DNA from: JBJMLO01 sp045805265
Lineage (GTDB): Bacteria > Actinomycetota > UBA4738 > JACQTL01
NCBI GenBank assembly: GCA_045805265.1
Contig: JBJMLO010000013.1
Location: 124,001-188,000, forward strand
DNA length: 64,000 bases
Direction of reading: 5' to 3'
Shown here: positions 24,458 through 32,671 of the stretch, one piece after another
Layout: every line of letters starts with the position of its first letter
Numbering within the stretch: the stretch's first letter is position 1
Made by a program: the position numbers and the translations under genes
The notes under the pieces: model-generated
Told to the model about the DNA's origin: nothing
Seen by the model: the letters and a program-made list of their open reading frames with translations, nothing else
Databases searched by the model: none

Positions 24458-25593
24458 ACGACGACGAGTGGCAGTTCGAGACACGGGCGATCCACGCGGG
24501 CCAGGAGCCCGAGCCGACCTACGGCGCGGTCAACGTCCCGATCTTCCAGACGTCGACCTACGCGCAGCCGGAGGTGGGCAAGCCCAGGCGGTACGACTAC
24601 GCACGCGGCGGCAACCCCACCCGCGAGGCCCTGCAGACGGCGATCGCGTCGCTGGAGGGCGGCGCGCGGGGGTTCTCGTTCGCCTCCGGCATGGCCGCCG
24701 AGACCACGCTGCTCATGCTGCTGAAGCCGGGCGACCACGTGCTGCTGGCCGACGACGTGTACGGCGGGACGTACCGGCTGCTGGCCAGGGTGCTCTCGGA
24801 GTGGGGCCTGGCCTTCGACACCGTCGACATGACGGACGTGCAGGCGCTGCGGGCCGCCGTCCGGGACGAGACGCGAATGGTGTGGGTCGAGACCCCGTCC
24901 AACCCCCTGCTGAAGATCGTCGACGTCGCGCAGGCCGCGGCCGTGGCCCACGAGGCCGGGGCGTGGTGCGTCGTCGACAACACGTTCGCCACGCCGTACC
25001 TCCAGCGGCCACTCGAGCTGGGGGCCGACGCCGTCGTGCACTCGGTGACGAAGTACCTCGGCGGCCACTCCGACCTGGTGCAGGGGGCCGTGGTGATGAA
25101 CGACCTGGAGGCCGCCGAGCGCGTCGGGTTCCTGACGAACTCGATGGGCGGGGTGCCCGGCCCGATGGACTGCTACCTCGCGCTGCGGGGGATCAAGACG
25201 CTGGCGGTGCGTATGGAGGCCCATTGCCGGGGGGCGCGTACCGTCGCGGAGTTCATGGCCGGGTCCGAAATGGTCAAGCACATTTACTATCCGGGCCTGT
25301 CCGAGCATCCCGGCCACGAGGTCGCCGCCAAGCAGATGCGCGACTTCGGGGGGATGGTCTCGTTCCTCGCGGGCTCCGAGGAGCGGGCCCGGCGGGTCGC
25401 CGAGCGGACCCGCCTGTTCTTCCTGGCGGAGTCGCTGGGCGGCGTGGAGTCGCTCATCGAGGTCCCCGGACCGATGACCCACGCCAGCGTGGCGGGGTCA
25501 CCCCTCGAGGTCCCGGCCGACCTGGTGCGCCTGTCGGTGGGCCTCGAGCACCCCGAGGACCTCGTGGCCGACCTCGCGCAAGCGCTCGGGTAG
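24454..25593 (+). CDS. Cystathionine gamma-lyase / gamma-synthase (Cys/Met-metabolism PLP enzyme)
   Basis: This 379-residue PLP enzyme of the Cys/Met family has 'YDYARGGNPTREALQ', 'FASGMAAET', 'VDNTFATPYLQRPL' and the PLP lysine in 'HSVTKYLGGHSDLVQG'. With cbs in the same operon, cystathionine gamma-lyase (cysteine, ammonia and 2-oxobutyrate from cystathionine) is most likely. Gamma-synthase or homocysteine-forming activity cannot be told apart by motif alone. The ATG overlaps the DUF429 stop (ATGA) and has CGGAG upstream; an in-frame ATG at 24430 is an alternative. Confidence 0.92.
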   Translation: MNDDEWQFETRAIHAGQEPEPTYGAVNVPIFQTSTYAQPEVGKPRRYDYARGGNPTREALQTAIASLEGGARGFSFASGMAAETTLLMLLKPGDHVLLADDVYGGTYRLLARVLSEWGLAFDTVDMTDVQALRAAVRDETRMVWVETPSNPLLKIVDVAQAAAVAHEAGAWCVVDNTFATPYLQRPLELGADAVVHSVTKYLGGHSDLVQGAVVMNDLEAAERVGFLTNSMGGVPGPMDCYLALRGIKTLAVRMEAHCRGARTVAEFMAGSEMVKHIYYPGLSEHPGHEVAAKQMRDFGGMVSFLAGSEERARRVAERTRLFFLAESLGGVESLIEVPGPMTHASVAGSPLEVPADLVRLSVGLEHPEDLVADLAQALG

Positions 25594-25637
25594 GCGACCG
25601 GAGTCTGGCGGTTCCACACACGGCCGCGGACATCTGC

Positions 25638-26201
25638 TCACCTGCGGACCCGGAACTTCACCGTCGCCCACACGCGCGGCCGGAACGACCGATGGTCGAC
25701 GGCGACGAACTCGGCCCGCAGCTCGTGTTGCCCCGGTGAGGCGGCGACATGGGCATCCAGAGCGGTCGCCATCGAGACGAGCGAGCCATCGAGATAGAGA
25801 TGGATGTGTCCCTCGTTCGGCACCAGGCGAAGGGAGGTGAACGGGACGACCTTGCCACCGTCGAGTCGGAGGTCCACCCGGATCGTGGCGCGATCGCCTC
25901 GAAACACCTCGCCCTCATGCGGCGAGACGATCTCGAGCCGAGCCACCGTCGACGGTCTGCCAAGAGACGGGCGCGCACCCATGAGCAGCGGAAAGATGGT
26001 CGCGAGCACGAAACACCCGAATGCGATGACGCCGAGGCCGACCGCAACGCCCCGTCGGAGGTGAGGAGAAGGACGGTTGTAGAACCGGTACGCGCCGTAG
26101 GCCGCGCCGAACCCGGCGAAGAACAGCCCCATGGCGATGAAGGGCGCAGGACCGGGAATGCCCGCGTGCGCCACCATCCCCGAACTCGACACCATACGCA
26201 T
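25638..26201 (-). CDS. Membrane-anchored beta-sandwich protein of unknown function
   Basis: This 187-residue protein has two membrane helices (about 20-42 and 52-75), then a single extracytoplasmic beta-sandwich (about 88-187). The pattern 'ATIRVDLRL ... NEGHIHLYLDGSLVSM ... PGQHELRAEFVAVDHR' recalls DUF4399-like or CopC-like domains. The His residues in 'GHIHLY' might bind metal, but that is a guess. It is the last of a run of minus-strand genes that begins with the respiration regulator at 30817. An internal ATG at 26177 is an alternative start. Confidence 0.7.
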   Translation of the reverse strand: MRMVSSSGMVAHAGIPGPAPFIAMGLFFAGFGAAYGAYRFYNRPSPHLRRGVAVGLGVIAFGCFVLATIFPLLMGARPSLGRPSTVARLEIVSPHEGEVFRGDRATIRVDLRLDGGKVVPFTSLRLVPNEGHIHLYLDGSLVSMATALDAHVAASPGQHELRAEFVAVDHRSFRPRVWATVKFRVRR

Positions 26202-26288
26202 CCTCAGGGTGCTCGGACCGATGGTGGCACCCGCGCGACCGATCCGCGAGAGCGGGGATCGGGCTGTCCCCCCGCGCCGAGGGCGAGG

Positions 26289-26933
26289 CTACTCGCGGCG
26301 GCGGATGGAGAGCCCCAGCCACCGCCGCGCGGGAGAGCGAGGCTGGGCCCAGTCAGCGGGCTGCAGCTCCCGCAATCGCCGACACAGATCGGTGAGCGCC
26401 GGACGATCGATGGAGGGACCGTGGCCCTCCGGAACGGACGCGCCCGCGTTTCGCAGGATCCCCTCGAGACCGAGGAAGACGGCTCGGCGAAAGGCGGGAT
26501 CACCGTCCAACAGCCGTTGCATCGAATCCGAGGGAAGCTCGAGGGTGGAGAGGTGCGTCTCCGCGGTGATCGTGGCGGTTCGGGGGCCTCCGTCGATCAC
26601 GGCCACCTCGCCGAAGTATCCGCCGGGACCCAGCGTCGCCTTGTGATCTCCCCGCACGCTCACCCCGGCCGTGCCGGTCTCGATCACGTAGAGGCTGTCG
26701 CCGAATTCGCCCTCTTCGGTCACGGCCTCTCCGGGTGGGTACTCGACGCGTCGTGCGGAACGGGCTACCGATCGCAGATGCCCGCGCGGCAGGACGGCGA
26801 ACAGGGGGAGGCTGCCGAGACTGGCCAGGTCCGTCGAGTAGGCCCAGCGCAGGCCGAGCCAGATGGCACCGATCACGAGAAGGCCCAACAGCGCCGGAAC
26901 CAGCCAGGCGGTGACCCACCCCGCTCCGACCAT
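26289..26933 (-). CDS. Membrane protein with cyclic-nucleotide-binding domain
   Basis: This 214-residue protein has an N-terminal membrane helix (about 8-28) and a cNMP-binding domain (about 40-160). It shows 'YPPGEAVTEEGEFGDSLYVIETG' (in outline) and a complete phosphate cassette 'GGYFGEVAVIDGGPRTATI', so real cAMP/cGMP binding is likely. No DNA-binding domain follows, so it is not a CRP-type regulator. The frame is open much further upstream, but codon content favours the ATG at 26933; a TTG at 26954 is possible. No clear ribosome site is seen. Confidence 0.7.
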   Translation of the reverse strand: MVGAGWVTAWLVPALLGLLVIGAIWLGLRWAYSTDLASLGSLPLFAVLPRGHLRSVARSARRVEYPPGEAVTEEGEFGDSLYVIETGTAGVSVRGDHKATLGPGGYFGEVAVIDGGPRTATITAETHLSTLELPSDSMQRLLDGDPAFRRAVFLGLEGILRNAGASVPEGHGPSIDRPALTDLCRRLRELQPADWAQPRSPARRWLGLSIRRRE

Positions 26934-27060
26934 GAAACTTGACGACGCGGTCAATGTCAGCCCCCGTTCCCGCGCAGAGACACGTGACGACTGGGTGAGC
27001 CCCGTCGGCGGCCCGCCTGGCGGGAGCATAGCCCAGGCGGCCGAGGTCAGGGCCTCCCGG

Positions 27061-27312
27061 TCAGCTCCCCGCGGACGCGCGCGGGCGAGGGATGGACTCA
27101 CCCGCCTCGAAACCGCGCAGGCTCCCTTCCGTGACGCGGAGCCTCCAGCGAGGATCGGCGGCGGCTCCCACGAGCGTCGTCTCGCCGCGCCGCGCACTCG
27201 ACTCCTCGGACTCTTCGCGAAGCGCCGTCGCGGAGAGAGCGCCCACCGCCCCGATGATCCCAAGCATCAGCGCGGCCTGGATCCAGTCACCCGCGGTAGC
27301 CGGGTCGATCAT
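27061..27312 (-). CDS. Small single-helix membrane protein, unknown
   Basis: This 83-residue protein has one membrane helix near its N-terminus ('WIQAALMLGIIGAVGALSA') and a charged, acidic-to-basic tail. AAAGGGG stands about 7 nt before the ATG, which supports translation. It lies between the TlpA-like gene and the cNMP-binding gene on the same strand. I recognise no family. Confidence 0.5.
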   Translation of the reverse strand: MIDPATAGDWIQAALMLGIIGAVGALSATALREESEESSARRGETTLVGAAADPRWRLRVTEGSLRGFEAGESIPRPRASAGS

Positions 27313-27452
27313 CTCGTGCCCCTTTCCAAGAGGTCGGTCGGTTCTTCGACACCCCAGATGAAAGCGGGCGAAGCTCGGAAACCACTGGGCGCGCCCCGAG
27401 AGTCGGATCAGAGCCCTCGACCCCGTGACGGAGATGCCCCGGGCCGGGCTCG

Positions 27453-28070
27453 TCAGCCGGAGCCGATGAGCTTCTTCAGGGCGGGTCCCAGATTCGTCCC
27501 GTCCACCCTGCCCGTGATCAGGTAGGCGATCCGCCCATCCGGCCGGATCACGAACGTCGTGGGGAGGCCGAACAGCCCATACCGGCCGGCGAGCTCACCA
27601 CGGCCGTCGAAGACGCTCGGAAAGGGGATCGCCGTGCGTCGCGCGTAGGCCAGGCCGGCAGACCGGGCGTCCCGGTGGTCCACGCCCAGGAACCGGACGC
27701 CTTCCGAGCCATACGCGGTCCATGCCGCTTTCAGGAAGGGAGCCTCCTCGCGGCACGGGGAACACCAGGAAGCCCAGAAGGTCAGGACCACTGGATGGCC
27801 CGAGAGGTCGTCGAGCGAGATGGCCCCGGTCCCGACCAGCCTCGGCAGGGTGAATCCCGGGGCGAGGCGATCCACCGGAACCGCCGGCGCGGAGTAGTCC
27901 GCGATGCCGATCCCGCCGCCCTGGGGTCGTCCCACACTCGAGACGGAAACGGCGACGAGGATGGAGGCGGCCGGCAGGGCGAGGGCCAATGCGACTCGAA
28001 CCCCCCGTCGGGTGGCCGGTGCCGGCGTGCTCCCCACATCCGCGGCACGCCGGATCCGAACGTCGCTCAC
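27453..28070 (-). CDS. TlpA/ResA-like membrane-anchored thiol-disulfide oxidoreductase
   Basis: This 205-residue protein has one N-terminal membrane helix (about 24-44) and a periplasm-facing thioredoxin-like domain with the active site 'WASWCSPCREEAPFL' and the cis-Pro region 'GLPTTFVIRPDG'. Such proteins reduce disulfides during cytochrome c or CuA-site maturation. Its ATG overlaps the stop of ctaG by 4 bp, so it is probably an oxidase-assembly factor. The exact partner is inferred from context. Confidence 0.88.
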   Translation of the reverse strand: MSDVRIRRAADVGSTPAPATRRGVRVALALALPAASILVAVSVSSVGRPQGGGIGIADYSAPAVPVDRLAPGFTLPRLVGTGAISLDDLSGHPVVLTFWASWCSPCREEAPFLKAAWTAYGSEGVRFLGVDHRDARSAGLAYARRTAIPFPSVFDGRGELAGRYGLFGLPTTFVIRPDGRIAYLITGRVDGTNLGPALKKLIGSG

Positions 28071-28981
28071 GTCGAAGCCTGCTCGCCGACGGCTCGGGCT
28101 CCCGGGTCACGCGCCAGACGGGCGTCGACCCGCTCCGCCTCCCGTTCGTCTCGGCGCATCCAGTCCAGGAGGACGGCGGCCAGGGCCACCACCATGACCA
28201 GCATCCCCCCCTCCCACATGAGGGCTCCCGCCAGATGCTGGTCGGCGACGGGCGAGACGCCGATCAGGGCACTCGCCACCGCGTAGTGGGGATACAGCAG
28301 GCGGTCCGAGCTGTAGATGGCGAGGCCGAGGATGGCCATGACCGGCATGGCCAGGAAGAGGTACAGGAGACGCCCCGGATGGGACAGGCGGGCCGGATTG
28401 GGATCGAGGCCCGCGACCGGCCACCAGAACAGCAGCGCGGAGCCGAGGAAGGCCGCGTGCTCGAGCGTGTGCACACCCTCGCTCCGGAGGGCCGCGTCGT
28501 ACACGGAGGGGGAGTGCGCCCCCCACATGACGACGGCGAACGCGGCCCACCCGAACACGGGCGAGCCCACCACCCTGACGGTCCGGCTGTGCAGGACGGG
28601 GAGGAGGAGCCGACGCCGGGTCCGCGATGACGTGGCCTCGAGCGCGAGGGTGACCGGGGTCCCGAGGACGAGGAGCGGGGCGGCCACCATGGTGAGCACC
28701 AGGTGCTGGGCCATGTGGACTGAGAGCAGCAACCCGGAGTAGGTGTGAATGGGCGACTCCATGGACAGGAGCACGGCCGCCAGTCCGCCCACGAAGCAGA
28801 TCGCTCGACCGCGGGGGAACGCCGAGCGTCCCCTGCCGCGCCACACTCGTCGCACGGCCCGCAGGTAGAGGAACCCGGCGAGGATCGTGGAAGCGACGAC
28901 GAGGGGATCGAACCGCCATGACCCGAGCACGGCGGCCCAGGTCGGCCCCGCCGCGAAGACGACCGGCGGGGAGATCCGCAT
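28067..28981 (-). CDS. ctaG: Cytochrome c oxidase assembly protein, caa3-type CtaG family
   Basis: This 304-residue protein has about seven membrane helices and the histidine-rich motifs of the Caa3_CtaG family: 'SMESPIHTYSGLLLSVHMAQHLVLTMV' (in outline), 'HTLEHAAFLGSALLFWWPV' and 'DQHLAGALMWEGGM'. It is thought to help insert copper into the oxidase. It starts 17 bp after the histidine kinase stop and overlaps the TlpA-like gene, forming a regulator-plus-assembly operon opposite the oxidase genes. Confidence 0.9.
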   Translation of the reverse strand: MRISPPVVFAAGPTWAAVLGSWRFDPLVVASTILAGFLYLRAVRRVWRGRGRSAFPRGRAICFVGGLAAVLLSMESPIHTYSGLLLSVHMAQHLVLTMVAAPLLVLGTPVTLALEATSSRTRRRLLLPVLHSRTVRVVGSPVFGWAAFAVVMWGAHSPSVYDAALRSEGVHTLEHAAFLGSALLFWWPVAGLDPNPARLSHPGRLLYLFLAMPVMAILGLAIYSSDRLLYPHYAVASALIGVSPVADQHLAGALMWEGGMLVMVVALAAVLLDWMRRDEREAERVDARLARDPGARAVGEQAST

Positions 28982-28998
28982 CGCGAGTCGCCCGGCCC

Positions 28999-30105
28999 CT
29001 ACCCCGGCTCGGTCGGGGCGCCCGCTCCCAGCTCGGCGTGCGCCGATCTAGCGGGCGAGCCCGAGACCGGCAGGGCCAGCTCGAAGACGCTCCCCTTCCC
29101 GGGGTCGCTCCGCACCGCGACCCACCCCCCGTGCGCCTCGGCCACGGTCTTCACGATGGCCAGGCCGAGTCCGACGCCCCCGCCCTCACGGCTCCGACCG
29201 CTGTCCGGCCTGGCGAACCGGTCGAAGATCCGGCTCTGGTCCTCCGGGGAGATCCCCGTTCCCGTGTCGGCCACCCCGATGATCGCCACCCCGTCCCGGC
29301 GCCGAACGGAGAACGTGATCGAGTCCTCCGGTCCGGTGTGCTTCACGGCGTTCTCGATCAGGGCGTCCAGGGCCAGCGCCAGCCGGTCCGCGTCGGCGTC
29401 GACCGCCGCCTCCTCCACCTCGCCGAGGACCCAACGCCGCTCGACCGGCGTCCACCGGCGAACGGTGTCGACCACGGTCGACTCCACGTCCAGCCGGGAC
29501 CTGCGCAGGAACCCAGGATGCTCCGATGCCGCCAGGAGCAACAGGCGATCGGCCAGCCGGCGGAGCCGCATGAGCTCGTCCACCACCACGCGGGCGTCCT
29601 CCGCGACCAGGGCGTCGCCGGCGCCCTTGTGGATGAGCTCGGCATGGCCCAGCGCCACGGTGATCGGCGTGCGCAGCTCGTGCGACGCGTCCTGGATGAA
29701 CCGGCGCTCCCGGTCGAGCAGCCGCGCGTTCGCCTCGTACATCCGCTGCGTCTGCTCCATCGCGCTGGCGCGCCGCCGGGCGTGCCACACCATTGCCACG
29801 AACATCGCCGCCATCAGCGGGACCTCGGTGATCTCGTCGATGGGCTGGGCGGCCCGGGACACGTCGATCAGGATGAACCCCGCCGTCGTCACCATCACGG
29901 CGGCGAGCGTGACCATCGTCCGCCGGAGTGCCCACACCCGGAACCCGTACAGGAGGGTCAGGCTGACCCAGATGAAGTGAAACGGAACCGTCTCCCAGCT
30001 CGCGAAGACCAGCATCCCCGCGAGGTTGGCGACGGCGAACGCGATCCACGCGGCGTCGATCCACTGGAGCCCTCGAACGGGCCACTCCCGGCGGTCAGGC
30101 GTCAT
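28999..30105 (-). CDS. Membrane sensor histidine kinase
   Basis: This 368-residue kinase has four or five short N-terminal membrane helices (about 12-110) with almost no extracytoplasmic loop, so it probably senses a signal in or near the membrane. The H-box 'QDASHELRTPITVALGH', N-box 'DALIENAVKHTG', G1 'GVADTGTGIS' and G2 'GGGVGLGLAIVKTV' are complete. It overlaps the response regulator by 11 bp and is followed by ctaG after 17 bp. A link to respiration or copper is inferred from that context. Confidence 0.93.
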   Translation of the reverse strand: MTPDRREWPVRGLQWIDAAWIAFAVANLAGMLVFASWETVPFHFIWVSLTLLYGFRVWALRRTMVTLAAVMVTTAGFILIDVSRAAQPIDEITEVPLMAAMFVAMVWHARRRASAMEQTQRMYEANARLLDRERRFIQDASHELRTPITVALGHAELIHKGAGDALVAEDARVVVDELMRLRRLADRLLLLAASEHPGFLRRSRLDVESTVVDTVRRWTPVERRWVLGEVEEAAVDADADRLALALDALIENAVKHTGPEDSITFSVRRRDGVAIIGVADTGTGISPEDQSRIFDRFARPDSGRSREGGGVGLGLAIVKTVAEAHGGWVAVRSDPGKGSVFELALPVSGSPARSAHAELGAGAPTEPG

Positions 30106-30817
30106 CGATCCGGTAGCCCTCCCCTCGCACCGTGGCGATCACCCCGGAACCCAGCTTCCGTCGCAGCCTTCCCACATACACGTCCACGACGTTCGAACCG
30201 CTGTCGAAGTAGTAGCCCCAGACCGACGACAGCAGCCGCTCCTTCGAGACGGTGGTTCCCGCGTTGCCCATGAGCTCCCGGAGCAGCAGGAACTCGCGCT
30301 CGGCGAGCGCGACGGGCCCCTCGCCCCGGTCCGCCTCCCGGCGGATCAGATCCAGCAGCAGCGGGCCGACCCCGATGGTGGTCGATGTGGTACCGGTGGA
30401 TCGCCGGAGCCTGGCCCGGACCCTGGCCAGGAGCTCGTCCAGGACGAACGGCTTGGCCAGGTAGTCCTCGGCCCCGAGCTCCAGGCACTCGACCTTGGAC
30501 GCGGGCTCGGCCACCGCCGACAGAACGATCACGGCCTGGTCGGGCCTGCGGTCGAGCAGGCGGCGGAGGAGGGAGACGCCATCGAGGCCGGGCATGAGCA
30601 GGTCGAGGATCACCAGGTCGTGGGGGCGGGCGATCGCCGCCCGGAGGCCCTCGACCGCATCGGTCGCCGTGTCGACGACGTACCCCTCCGACCTCAGACC
30701 CCGGGCCACGAAGTTCTGGATCCGGGGCTCGTCATCGATCAGGAGGATGCAAGCGGGCCCAGCGGTCCGGGTCTCGGGACCGGAGGCAAGTTCGCTCCGC
30801 GACGCCTGCACGGCCAT
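30095..30817 (-). CDS. OmpR-family response regulator
   Basis: This regulator is about 240 residues from the ATG at 30817 ('MAVQASR'). The receiver has the acidic pair in 'ILLIDDEPRI', the phospho-acceptor Asp in 'LVILDLLMPGLDG' and the Lys in 'YLAKPFVLDE'. The C-terminal winged helix ends with 'NVVDVYVGRLRRKLG ... TVRGEGYRI'. An in-frame TTG at 30871 would add 18 residues. It is transcribed divergently from the oxidase operon and is the obvious candidate regulator of it. Confidence 0.92.
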   Translation of the reverse strand: MAVQASRSELASGPETRTAGPACILLIDDEPRIQNFVARGLRSEGYVVDTATDAVEGLRAAIARPHDLVILDLLMPGLDGVSLLRRLLDRRPDQAVIVLSAVAEPASKVECLELGAEDYLAKPFVLDELLARVRARLRRSTGTTSTTIGVGPLLLDLIRREADRGEGPVALAEREFLLLRELMGNAGTTVSKERLLSSVWGYYFDSGSNVVDVYVGRLRRKLGSGVIATVRGEGYRIDDA

Positions 30818-30871
30818 CTCCGTCCTAGCTTGCGGTCCCCGCCCGAGCGCCGCAAATCGGAGCGTCGGCAA

Positions 30872-30889
30872 GATGACGGTTTTGTCATC
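30872..30889. promoter_or_regulatory. Inverted repeat upstream of the response regulator
   Basis: GATGAC-GGTTTT-GTCATC is a perfect 6-bp dyad with a 6-bp spacer, 55 bp upstream of the regulator ATG and in the divergent gap before the oxidase operon (30818-31071). Just beyond it, GTTCA occurs at 30909, 30923 and 30937, with GTTCG at 30933. These may be regulator binding sites; a simple stem-loop is the alternative. Confidence 0.35.
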
Positions 30890-31071
30890 CGGGGCCGGTG
30901 GTCAGCACGTTCACGGGCCCCTGTTCATGACAGTTCGTTCAGGTGCCGCATTCGGCGCTTCGGCCCGCGCGCCGTTGTGGTACGCCCACGGTTGACGGCG
31001 TCATCTGGGGCCTTGCCGGGTCATCAGCGCCCGGCCGGGCTTCTGTCGAGGAGCATGGCAGGGAGGTGCCC

Positions 31072-31572
31072 ATGCGGCTGAGAAGCTCCACCGGAAGGCT
31101 CTCACCGGGAGGCGGTGTGGTCCTGGCGCTGGCGTCGGCCCTGGTCGTCCTGGCGACGTCCTGCAGCAGCGGAGGATCGAACGCCCCGCCCACCTACTCG
31201 GTGTTCGTCCAGAAGTTCCGCTACCACAACATGCCGACCTCGATTCCGAGCGGCAACCTCACGATCAACTTCTCGAATCGGGAGAACCTGTCGATCACGC
31301 ACGAGATGGTGGTGGTCTCCCTGCCGAGCGGGAAGAAGGCGCAGGACGTGATCGACGCCGCCAAGGCCGAGGCGAAGCCCGGGGACTCGGAGGACCAGTG
31401 GCTGCACTTCGGGGAGATCGGCGAGGTCGACACGGGAGCGACCATCTCCGGTGTCTTCGATCTGCCCGCGGGGACGTACGCCATGGCCTGCTGGCAGCAC
31501 GGGAACCTCGGGGGTGGAGAGGGCAAGTCTCACGCGTCCAGAGGCATGGTGTTCCAGTTCACCGTCTCGTAA
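31072..31572 (+). CDS. Cupredoxin-like lipoprotein, first gene of the oxidase operon
   Basis: This 166-residue protein has a lipoprotein signal (lipobox 'LATSC', Cys at about 26) and a cupredoxin-like domain. Possible copper ligands are His in 'LSITHEMVVV', Cys and His in 'AMACWQHGNLGG' and Met in 'RGMVFQF'. GGGAGG lies before the ATG at 31072. It ends 8 bp before the COX II gene. A role in electron delivery or in copper supply to the oxidase is likely, but the sequence does not choose between them. Confidence 0.85.
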   Translation: MRLRSSTGRLSPGGGVVLALASALVVLATSCSSGGSNAPPTYSVFVQKFRYHNMPTSIPSGNLTINFSNRENLSITHEMVVVSLPSGKKAQDVIDAAKAEAKPGDSEDQWLHFGEIGEVDTGATISGVFDLPAGTYAMACWQHGNLGGGEGKSHASRGMVFQFTVS

Positions 31573-31580
31573 GCGGAGCG

Positions 31581-32615
31581 ATGCGACGAAGGTGGCGGCT
31601 CTTCGCCGGAGCGGGGGCGGGGGCCTTCCTCCTGTCCGCGTGCGCCCAACAGGGAGCCACGGACCAGGGGCAGAAGATCCACAACCTCTACCTGATCATC
31701 CTGGGGCTCGGCGCCTTCGTGTTCGTGCTGGTCGAGGGACTCCTGATCTACTCGATCGTCCGATTCCGGAAGCGGGACGAGACGCCCCCACCCCAGGTCT
31801 TCGGGAGCAACCGGGCCCTGGTCGGGTTCTTCGCCTTCGGCGCCGTCCTGGTGGCCGTCCTGTTCCCGTTCGGCGAACGGACGCTGTCCGATGTGGAGGA
31901 GCAGGAGCCTCCGCTCGTGAACCTCCGAGTCGAGGCGTTCCAGTGGGAATGGACCGCCTACTACCTGAACGAGGGGATCTTCACGACAGGACGCACCCTC
32001 AAGCAGCCCATGGAGATGGAGCTCCCCGTGGACGAGCCGGTCCACATCACACTGGTGTCGCGCGACGTCATGCACGGATTCTTCATCCCGGCGTTCCTGT
32101 TCATGCGCAACGCCATCCCGGGCCACTCGACCAGCTTCACCTTCACCCCCAACAAGATCGGGACCTTCCCGGCCCAGTGCACGGAGTACTGCGGCTTGTG
32201 GCACTCGAGGATGACCTTCGTGGTGAAAGTCGTGTCGCCTCCCGACTACTCGGACTGGGTGAAGAAGAAGACCCTGCAGGCAATCGGCGGGACCTGCTCG
32301 CCGCAGGGCTCCACCGTGCACCTCGTCGCGAAGAACACCACGTGGAACACGAACTGCATCGCGATCCCCGCCGGTCAGCCGCTCTCGCTGACGGTGGCGA
32401 ACGAGGACGAGGGGGTGAGCCACAACTTCGCGATCTGGAAGAGCCTTCAGGACGCCATCGCGAAGAAGGGCCAGATCTATCAGACCGGTCCGTTCCCGGG
32501 CATCGCGACGCACAGCTACTCGGTCACCGAGACCACCCCGCTGGCGCCCGGGAAGTACTACTTCCAGTGCAACGTCCACGGGGTGGCCATGGCCGGCGCG
32601 TTCATCGTGAAGTGA
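31581..32615 (+). CDS. ctaC: Cytochrome c oxidase subunit II with additional C-terminal cupredoxin domain
   Basis: This 344-residue subunit has a lipoprotein-like signal ('LLSACAQQ'), two membrane helices (about 35-60 and 75-92) and the CuA domain. CuA ligands are His165, Cys200, Glu202, Cys204, His208 and Met211 ('CTEYCGLWHSRM'). After about residue 235 there is a second cupredoxin domain with a full type-1 set: His281 ('VSHNFAIW'), Cys330, His333 and Met337 ('FQCNVHGVAMAG'). Normal subunit II ends soon after CuA or carries a cytochrome c domain. The extra domain may take the place of cytochrome c as electron entry. Confidence 0.9.
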   Translation: MRRRWRLFAGAGAGAFLLSACAQQGATDQGQKIHNLYLIILGLGAFVFVLVEGLLIYSIVRFRKRDETPPPQVFGSNRALVGFFAFGAVLVAVLFPFGERTLSDVEEQEPPLVNLRVEAFQWEWTAYYLNEGIFTTGRTLKQPMEMELPVDEPVHITLVSRDVMHGFFIPAFLFMRNAIPGHSTSFTFTPNKIGTFPAQCTEYCGLWHSRMTFVVKVVSPPDYSDWVKKKTLQAIGGTCSPQGSTVHLVAKNTTWNTNCIAIPAGQPLSLTVANEDEGVSHNFAIWKSLQDAIAKKGQIYQTGPFPGIATHSYSVTETTPLAPGKYYFQCNVHGVAMAGAFIVK

Positions 32616-32671
32616 TGGGGATCCGAACGGTGCCGAGCGATCCGGGACGGGCGCCTCGGGAGGAGATGTAG

